This document shows, piece after piece, positions 6,728 through 11,258 of a DNA stretch of 11,258 nt; position 1 is the first letter of the stretch; each line of letters begins with the position of its first letter. Location: contig DATJUH010000296.1 in the NCBI GenBank assembly GCA_035502515.1, positions 1 through 11,258 of the forward strand, read 5' to 3'. The notes under the pieces are model-generated. The model did no database searches. It was given only the letters and a program-made list of their open reading frames with translations, and had not been told where the DNA came from. The stretch comes from Fen-671 sp035502515 (lineage in GTDB: Bacteria > Actinomycetota > Acidimicrobiia > Acidimicrobiales > Palsa-688). The position numbers and the translations under genes are program-made.

Positions 6728-6815
6728 ATTCCCCGCTCGGGAGCCGGAGAGAGGGGGGGAACTCTTGGCGGCTCCAGGGAGGATAGCGGGGAAAGATTTA
6801 GTCTCTCGGAATCTT

Positions 6816-7027
6816 GTCGGCGCTGGCCCGAGGTAGTCGAGGAGGAATCTGCCAGCTGATTGAGGAGGTTCCCGAGAGCATCTCCTTTCTCCACTGACCA
6901 GTATCGGGGCTGTGGTTCAAGAAGCCCTGAGCGCGAGCTGAGGAATCGCTGAGAGACGGCGGCGGTCGCCCTGGCGGCCATATCGGGTGTTGATGGGGAG
7001 GGGTGGCCAAGCATGTCTGGTAAATCG
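6816..7027. other. Unassigned DNA upstream of the ABC operon
   Basis: No gene was recognised. A minus-strand frame spanning 7182 to 6529 is open, but it is Ser/Pro/Arg-rich, has no domain, and runs through the terminator-like hairpin, so I do not call it. A 5-bp hairpin at 6863-6886 and a GGGCT/AGCCC pair at 6907-6926 are the only local structures noted. Confidence 0.4.
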
Positions 7028-7057
7028 TTGAACCATTGGGAGTTTGTAGCGTAAGGT
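7028..7057 (+). promoter_or_regulatory. Candidate promoter of the ABC exporter operon
   Basis: TTGAAC (7028-7033) and TAAGGT (7052-7057) are separated by 18 bp. They resemble -35 and -10 boxes of actinobacterial housekeeping promoters, where TANNNT is the usual -10 form. The predicted start near 7064 would give a leader of about 130 nt before the ATG at 7195. This is a sequence resemblance only. Confidence 0.35.
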
Positions 7058-7194
7058 GTTAACCGTCGTCTCTCTGGCACGCGGGACGACCGGCCCGAGG
7101 AGCTCGTTGGTTCTTGTCCGGTTGCGCGCGGCCCGGGGACGGGAGGAGCCGAAAGCGCGAGACCTGGAGAGGATGGTCGCAAGCGAGACCCGCG

Positions 7195-9069
7195 ATGAAG
7201 GAAAGACGTGATATCGCCGCGACCGCCGCTAGCCAGGGGTTCTCCACTGACGCCGGCGGCAACGGTCAGGATGACGCGCTAGAGCGCAAGCGCAGGGCCC
7301 GGGACGGCTGGGCCTTCATGCGCAGGGCTATGACCGGCCACTGGAAAGTGCTCTGGTTGTCGGTGTTCTGGGCACTGACGGCCGCGGCTGCGGCCGGCTC
7401 TATCCCGATCTTGCTCGGCGACGCAGTAGACGAAGGCCTGATCTCACGCCAGTGGCACCGATTCGCGGTGTACGTCGCCGTGATCGCCATACTGGGCATC
7501 GTCCAGGGCCTCTCGTCGGGGGCCAGGCGCTGGTACAACGGCGTCGCCTCCCGCCATGTGGAGTCCGAGCTACGGCGCGGCTTCCACGACCACTTGTTGA
7601 CACTCGACGTCGCTTACCACTCCAATGTCAACCGGGGCCAGGTGCTCTCCCGGGTGACGAGCGACCTGTTCCAGATACAGGCCGTCGTGGCGTCGGCTCC
7701 CTTCTGGGTGGCCAACGCCGCGCTGGCGCTCGGCGTATCCATCATCCTGCTCGTCACCAGCCCCGTGCTCGGCATTGTGGCGATAATTGCGTTGCCGCTG
7801 GTAGCAGTCACTTCTCAGCGGTTCTCCCGCCGGGTCCGGGAGGCGATCACGGACCTGCAGCGCAAGCGCGGTGCTCTGGCCGGCGTGGTCGAAGAGACGA
7901 TCTCCGGGGTCAGGGCGGTAAAAGGCTTCGGCGCCGAGCCGATCATGGAGCGCCGCCTCGGCGCCTCGGCCGACGAGGTCCGGGTCGAGGCCATGCGGGT
8001 CGTCACCACCCGGGCGCGCTACCTGCCGACGCTCAACACGGTGCCCATGCTCGAGCTGGCCGCCGTCAACTGGTTGGGCGGTTACCTGGTCATCCACCAC
8101 GAACTAAGCGTGGGCATGCTCGTTGCTTTCAACGCCTACCTGGCCATGCTTCAGGGCCCGCTGCAGTCGATCGGGGCCTACATCGTCATGATCCAGCGGG
8201 CCGTGGTGTCCTGCTACCGGCTGGACACCATCATGAAACGACAGACCGCGGTCGCCGAACCGGTGGAGCCCCGCCCCCTCCCCAAAGGGCCGGGCACGGT
8301 CAAGTTTTCGAATGTCAGCTTTGCCTACCCGACGGCCGACCCGGCCCCGGAAGACAGGCGCCTGGCCCTGCACGGTTTCGACCTCGACATCGACGGCGGA
8401 GAAGTAATAGCCGTCGTCGGCGCCACCGGGTCGGGCAAGACGACCATGCTCTCTTTGCTGGCCCGCCTTTACGACACCAGCCGGGGCTCGGTCTACTTGG
8501 AGGGCGTGGACGTGCGGGACCTCAGGCTGTCTACCCTGCGGGAAGCGGTGGCGGTCGTGTTCGAGGACAGCTTCCTCTTCGACGACACCATCGCCGCCAA
8601 CTTGCGCGTCGGGCGGCCCTCGGCCACCGATGCCGACCTGGCCCGGGCGGCCCGCCTGGCCCAGGCCGACGAGTTCATCGACGAGCTGCCGCTCGGGTAC
8701 CAGACCGTGGTCGGCGAGCGAGGGATGTCCCTCTCCGGCGGCCAGCGCCAGCGCATCGCCCTGGCCCGCGCCTTGTTGGCCGACCCCCGCGTCCTGGTGC
8801 TCGACGACGCCACCTCCGCCGTCGACGCCGCCCGCGAACTGCAGGTGGTGCGGGCGCTGGCCGAGGCCAGGACAGGCAAGACGACCATCATCATCTCCCA
8901 CCGGCCGGCCACTATTTCTGCCGCCGACCGGGTGGTCCTGGTGGACGAGGGCCGGGTCCTGGCCGAAGGCAGCCACGACCGGCTGTGCGCCGAGTCGCCC
9001 CGCTACCGGTCGGTCCTCGGCATGGAGGACTGGGAGGCCGAAACCGAGGCTGAGAAGGTGCCGGTGTGA
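7195..9069 (+). CDS. ABC exporter half-transporter, subunit with degenerate ATP site
   Basis: The protein has 624 residues from the ATG at 7195. An exporter-type (ABCB-like) membrane domain spans about residues 40-330, beginning with the elbow helix WAFMRRAMTGHWKVL. The nucleotide-binding domain spans about 370-615. Walker A is GATGSGKTT (from 409) and the signature LSGGQ (513-517) is canonical. The Q-loop Gln is Glu (457, VFEDSFLF). After Walker B the catalytic Glu is Asp (538, LVLDDATSAVD). The switch His is present (569, ISHRPAT). Glu-to-Asp at this position marks the non-hydrolytic site of heterodimeric exporters such as TM287/288 and BmrCD. The stop overlaps the next gene's start, which encodes the complementary partner. 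The substrate cannot be told from sequence; drugs, lipids or peptides are possible. A TTG at 7114, with GAGGAG 11 nt upstream, is an alternative start adding 27 residues; the ATG has only a weak binding site. Confidence 0.92.
   Translation: MKERRDIAATAASQGFSTDAGGNGQDDALERKRRARDGWAFMRRAMTGHWKVLWLSVFWALTAAAAAGSIPILLGDAVDEGLISRQWHRFAVYVAVIAILGIVQGLSSGARRWYNGVASRHVESELRRGFHDHLLTLDVAYHSNVNRGQVLSRVTSDLFQIQAVVASAPFWVANAALALGVSIILLVTSPVLGIVAIIALPLVAVTSQRFSRRVREAITDLQRKRGALAGVVEETISGVRAVKGFGAEPIMERRLGASADEVRVEAMRVVTTRARYLPTLNTVPMLELAAVNWLGGYLVIHHELSVGMLVAFNAYLAMLQGPLQSIGAYIVMIQRAVVSCYRLDTIMKRQTAVAEPVEPRPLPKGPGTVKFSNVSFAYPTADPAPEDRRLALHGFDLDIDGGEVIAVVGATGSGKTTMLSLLARLYDTSRGSVYLEGVDVRDLRLSTLREAVAVVFEDSFLFDDTIAANLRVGRPSATDADLARAARLAQADEFIDELPLGYQTVVGERGMSLSGGQRQRIALARALLADPRVLVLDDATSAVDAARELQVVRALAEARTGKTTIIISHRPATISAADRVVLVDEGRVLAEGSHDRLCAESPRYRSVLGMEDWEAETEAEKVPV
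9052..9058 (+). promoter_or_regulatory. Ribosome binding site for the second ABC gene
   Basis: GAGAAGG lies 7 nt before the GTG at 9066. That GTG overlaps the TGA of the first ABC gene as GTGA, so the site supports translational coupling and the chosen start. Confidence 0.55.
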
Positions 9070-10898
9070 GCCGCGCCAGCAGGGACAGCAAGCGCCGCCC
9101 CTGGAAAAGGCGATCCCGGAGAGACGAGCGCGCCCGGGGGTTCCTCAAGCCGACGATTAAATCGCTCCGGCCGTACCGGCGCCGCATCGCCGTTGCCCTG
9201 CTCGTCCTTCTGGGCGGGTTGGCCACCACGCTGGCCGGGCCGGCCATCGTCGGCTACATGATCAACAACGGTCTGGTCGCCCATCAATCGATGACGATCG
9301 TCACTGTCTGCGGTGTGCTGTACCTGCTGGCCAGCGCGGCCTACTTCGTCCTCACCCGGCTGCAGACCCTGCAGGTCTCGGGCATCGGCGAGTCGTTCTT
9401 GAACGACTTGCGCAAGCGCGTGTTCAGCCACATGCTGGCCCAGCCGCTGGCGTTCTTCGAGACGGAAAGCTCCGGCCAGCTGCTGTCCCGGATGACGGCC
9501 GACATCGACGTGCTCGAGAGCCTGGTCCAGAGCGGCCTGTCGAGCTTTGTCACCAGCATCGGCCTTTTCATCGCCGTCATGGTCGTGCTGGTGGTCATGT
9601 CGCCCCTGTTGTGCGCCGTGGTGGTGCTTTCCCTGGTGCCTGTGGTCATTTCGGCCGCGCATTACCGGACGGCGTCGACGCGGGCGTACACCAAGGTGCG
9701 CGACCTTATCGGCGACGCCCTCGCCTCCCTCGACGAAAACCTGGCCGGGGTGCGCGTAGTGCAGGCGTTCCGCCAGGAAGACGCCGCCATCGAGCGGTTC
9801 AAGCAGGTAAACAAGACCCAGCTCGACGGCGAGCTGGCCACCGTGCGGCTCTCGTCCCGGTTCTTCCCCAAGATCGAGGCCTCCGGGGTGCTGTCGGCGG
9901 CCATCGTCCTGGTCGGCGGCGCCCTGCTGGTCCAGGCCCACCTCACCACCGTGGGTGTAGTGGCGGCCTTCGTCCTGTACCTGGCCAACCTGTTCAACGC
10001 CATAACCAGCCTCTCGGCCCTGTTCGACCTGCTCCAGTCATCGGGCGCGGCCCTGGCCACGATCTACCGCCTGCTCGATGTGGACCCGGCCATGACGGAC
10101 CCCGAGCGCCCGGCCGCCCTGCCCGAACAGGGGACCCTCGAGCTGCGGGCGGTCGATTTCGCCTACGGCGCCACCCTCGATGACAACGCCGAGACGCTGG
10201 AGGCCCGCCGGGTGCTCGAGGGTGTCGACCTGCGCATCGAGGCGGGCGAGAAGCTGGCCCTGGTCGGTCCGACCGGTGGTGGGAAGTCGACGCTGGCCAA
10301 GTTGGCCGGGCGCCTTTACGACCCGCTGGCCGGCTCCGTGCAGTTCGGCGGGGTCGACCTGCGCACGGCCATGCTGGCCCACATCCGCGAGCGGATCGTC
10401 GTGCTGCCGCAGGAGGGCTTCCTGTTCCGCGGCTCCGTGCTGGAAAACGTCGCCATCGGCCGTCCCGGGGCCACCCACGACGAGGCCCGGTCGGCTATCG
10501 CCAAGCTGGGCCTTACCAGCTGGGTCAACAGCCTCCCCGAAGGCGAGCTGACTGATGTGGGGGAGCGAGGTTCCCACCTGTCCGCCGGCGAACGTCAGCT
10601 CGTCAGCCTGGCCCGGGCCGCGCTCACCGACCCGGCGGTGTTGATCATGGACGAAGCCACGTCGAGCATCGACCCCGGGACCGAACGCCAGACCGAGGAC
10701 GCCCTGGAGGCCCTGGCCGCCGGGCGTTCGGTGGTCGTGGTCGCTCACCGCCTGACGGCGGCAGAGCGCGCCGACCGGGTGGCGGTCGTCCGCGACGGGG
10801 CGTTGGTGGAAGTGGGCAGCCACGCCGAGCTGATCGAGGCCGATGGCCACTACGCCCGGCTTTTCGCTGCCTGGAGTGGCGCGGGGCTCGACGATTAG
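9066..10898 (+). CDS. ABC exporter half-transporter, subunit with intact catalytic Glu
   Basis: The protein has 610 residues from a GTG that overlaps the previous stop by 4 nt. A basic N-terminus (SRASRDSKRRPWKRRSRRDERARG) precedes an exporter-type membrane domain at about residues 35-330. The nucleotide-binding domain follows: Walker A GPTGGGKST (from 401), Q-loop Gln (449, VLPQEGFLF), signature LSAGE (505-509, altered from LSGGQ), Walker B with catalytic Glu (530, LIMDEATSSID) and switch His (561, VAHRLT). The altered signature belongs to the same composite site as the partner's Asp and Glu substitutions, while this subunit's intact Walker motifs face the partner's LSGGQ. The two proteins therefore form one heterodimer with one working and one degenerate site. 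An acidic insertion (TLDDNAETLE) lies just before the Walker A strand. The substrate and direction beyond 'exporter fold' are unknown. Confidence 0.93.
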   Translation: MSRASRDSKRRPWKRRSRRDERARGFLKPTIKSLRPYRRRIAVALLVLLGGLATTLAGPAIVGYMINNGLVAHQSMTIVTVCGVLYLLASAAYFVLTRLQTLQVSGIGESFLNDLRKRVFSHMLAQPLAFFETESSGQLLSRMTADIDVLESLVQSGLSSFVTSIGLFIAVMVVLVVMSPLLCAVVVLSLVPVVISAAHYRTASTRAYTKVRDLIGDALASLDENLAGVRVVQAFRQEDAAIERFKQVNKTQLDGELATVRLSSRFFPKIEASGVLSAAIVLVGGALLVQAHLTTVGVVAAFVLYLANLFNAITSLSALFDLLQSSGAALATIYRLLDVDPAMTDPERPAALPEQGTLELRAVDFAYGATLDDNAETLEARRVLEGVDLRIEAGEKLALVGPTGGGKSTLAKLAGRLYDPLAGSVQFGGVDLRTAMLAHIRERIVVLPQEGFLFRGSVLENVAIGRPGATHDEARSAIAKLGLTSWVNSLPEGELTDVGERGSHLSAGERQLVSLARAALTDPAVLIMDEATSSIDPGTERQTEDALEALAAGRSVVVVAHRLTAAERADRVAVVRDGALVEVGSHAELIEADGHYARLFAAWSGAGLDD

Positions 10899-11015
10899 GC
10901 GCGACGACGATCAGTAGTGATTTCGCCGGCGTCGACGGCCACCCGGCCCGGGAACGGCGTACCTTTGCGCGCCAGTGTCACGATAAGAACATCCAGCGCG
11001 CACAAGTCCAGGGCC

Positions 11016-11043
11016 GTGGCCGGTACGGCGTGGCCGGGACGGC
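11016..11043. repeat. Tandem 14-bp duplication, one mismatch
   Basis: GTGGCCGGTACGGC (11016-11029) is followed directly by GTGGCCGGGACGGC (11030-11043); the copies differ at one base. It lies between convergent genes. Confidence 0.75.
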
Positions 11044-11066
11044 GCGCCCGTACACCGTTGCCTATT

Positions 11067-11088
11067 GCCGGGGCTAGGCCGGGGCTAG
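11067..11088. repeat. Perfect tandem 11-bp duplication
   Basis: GCCGGGGCTAG occurs twice head to tail (11067-11077 and 11078-11088). It lies 23 bp from another short tandem duplication, suggesting slippage in neutral DNA. Confidence 0.8.
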
Positions 11089-11120
11089 GGCACGACAATA
11101 GAGACGGCCCGCTCCAGCCA

Positions 11121-11143
11121 GGCCCGGCCTCTACCGCCGGGCC
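11121..11143. terminator. GC-rich hairpin between convergent genes
   Basis: A perfect 7-bp stem (GGCCCGG at 11121-11127, CCGGGCC at 11137-11143) has a 9-nt loop. It sits between the converging ABC operon and the minus-strand gene that ends at 11161. It could act as a bidirectional terminator of the T-less type proposed for actinobacteria, but there is no T-run and such stems are common at this GC content. Confidence 0.3.
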
Positions 11144-11160
11144 CGGCCCCGCCGGTCGCC

Positions 11161-11258
11161 CTAACCGATGTCGGCTCCCGTCGTCTCCAGGGCCAGCAGG
11201 ATCGCCTCGGCCAGAGAACGAGCCGACTCGGGGTCGAGCTCGACGGCGACCCGGGCCG
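11161..11258 (-). CDS. 3' end of a minus-strand gene, product unknown
   Basis: The last 32 codons of a frame enter from the right edge and end with TAG at 11163-11161. The encoded tail is ARVAVELDPESARSL followed by AEAILLALETTGADIG. It has a strong G/C third-position bias and reads as an amphipathic helix with a short acidic end, typical of a real C-terminus. Too little is present to assign a family. It converges on the ABC operon. Confidence 0.6.
   Translation of the reverse strand, partial: ARVAVELDPESARSLAEAILLALETTGADIG

Larger units (their letters stand above)
6402..6815. other. Chain of hairpins: candidate structured RNA or regulatory element
   Basis: Perfect inverted repeats follow one another almost without gaps. 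Positions and stem lengths are: 6402-6422 (6 bp), 6446-6488 (14 bp), 6494-6520 (7 bp), 6523-6543 (6 bp), 6556-6577 (6 bp), 6595-6612 (6 bp), 6646-6660 (5 bp), 6689-6727 (11 bp), 6729-6793 (9 bp outer plus 6 bp inner, nested) and 6793-6815 (6 bp). Short stems are expected by chance at this GC content, but the four longest are not easily explained that way. No protein frame here has domain-like sequence. I compared it by eye with RNase P, tmRNA, SRP RNA and the common riboswitches and saw no match. The strand of any transcript is unclear: the plus strand would make it a long leader of the ABC operon, while the minus strand has a terminator-like end at about 6670. Confidence is for dense inverted repeats, with much less for a functional RNA. 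Confidence 0.45.
10895..11098 (-). pseudogene. Possible small gene or 3' remnant antisense to the ABC gene end
   Basis: A minus-strand frame ends with TAA at 10897-10895, overlapping the stop of the second ABC gene tail-to-tail. Its last 40 or so residues (from ATALDLCALDVLIVTLARKG to the GRVAVDAGEITTDRR end) look protein-like and have mostly G/C third positions. The first 25 residues run through two tandem duplications and look unlike protein. Only a TTG start is available and no binding site is evident. It may be the eroded end of a gene or chance; I do not recognise a family. Confidence 0.22.

Noticed and set aside
6798..6893. Short minus-strand peptide (start ATG at about 6880, preceded by GAAAGGAG) as an exported RiPP precursor for the ABC pair
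   Set aside because: The purine run touches the ATG with no spacing, the peptide lacks a leader/core pattern, and no modification enzyme is present.
6905..6930. GGTTCAAGA resembling a tRNA T-loop
   Set aside because: The flanks do not form the T-arm stem and no acceptor or anticodon arm can be placed around it.
6529..7182. Minus-strand open frame of 217 codons in the gene-poor region
   Set aside because: Low-complexity Ser/Pro/Arg composition, no recognisable domain, and it reads through a terminator-like hairpin and several inverted repeats.
5794..7194. CRISPR array, insertion sequence or attachment site in the gene-poor region
   Set aside because: No regularly spaced repeats, no transposase or integrase motif on either strand, and no flanking target-site duplication or tRNA gene was found by eye.
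8104..8976. Long minus-strand frame of 290 codons opposite the first ABC gene
   Set aside because: It is the antisense shadow of a gene with strong GC3 bias; the plus strand carries unambiguous ABC motifs.
9003..9941. Long minus-strand frame of 312 codons across the ABC gene junction
   Set aside because: Asp/Gln/His-rich antisense shadow of the ABC genes; the plus-strand proteins carry the full motif set.

Overview
The window reads as chromosomal DNA of a high-GC actinobacterium. The evidence is strong G/C third-position bias, GTG starts, SARP-type BTAD and LysM domain architectures, and a secreted eight-cysteine protein of a type I associate with Actinomycetota. An uncultured lineage near Acidimicrobiia is possible, but this is a guess from gene style and no rRNA or marker gene is present.

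Left block (1-4875, + strand): three tightly packed genes. They are a PKD-domain surface protein whose 5' end is probably outside the window, a protein with a membrane hairpin followed by the C-terminal half of a GNAT acetyltransferase, and a 1105-residue membrane protein. The last carries an extracellular LysM domain and a cytoplasmic winged-helix/BTAD regulatory module. Gene gaps are +2 and -14 nt, each with a purine-rich ribosome binding site, so this looks like one operon. It may sit at the edge of a Tad/Flp pilus or other cell-surface locus (inference from context; no pilus gene is visible). The long gene holds several TTA codons that I do not see in the ABC genes.

Middle (5001-5774, - strand): a secreted eight-cysteine protein of unknown function, convergent with the left operon and apparently expressed from a very short leader.

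Gene-poor region (about 5794-7194): about 1.4 kb with no convincing protein gene. Its second half (6402-6815) is a near-continuous chain of perfect inverted repeats, with stems of 14, 11, 9 and 7 bp among shorter ones. One of these, on the - strand, is followed by a T-rich tract like an intrinsic terminator. This is the best candidate here for an undescribed structured RNA or regulatory element.

Right block (7195-10898, + strand): two half-size ABC exporter subunits with a 4-nt GTGA overlap. Motif substitutions are split between the subunits exactly as expected for a heterodimeric exporter with one degenerate and one catalytic ATP site. Beyond them is a convergent intergenic stretch with two short tandem duplications and a hairpin, then the last 32 codons of a - strand gene running off the window.
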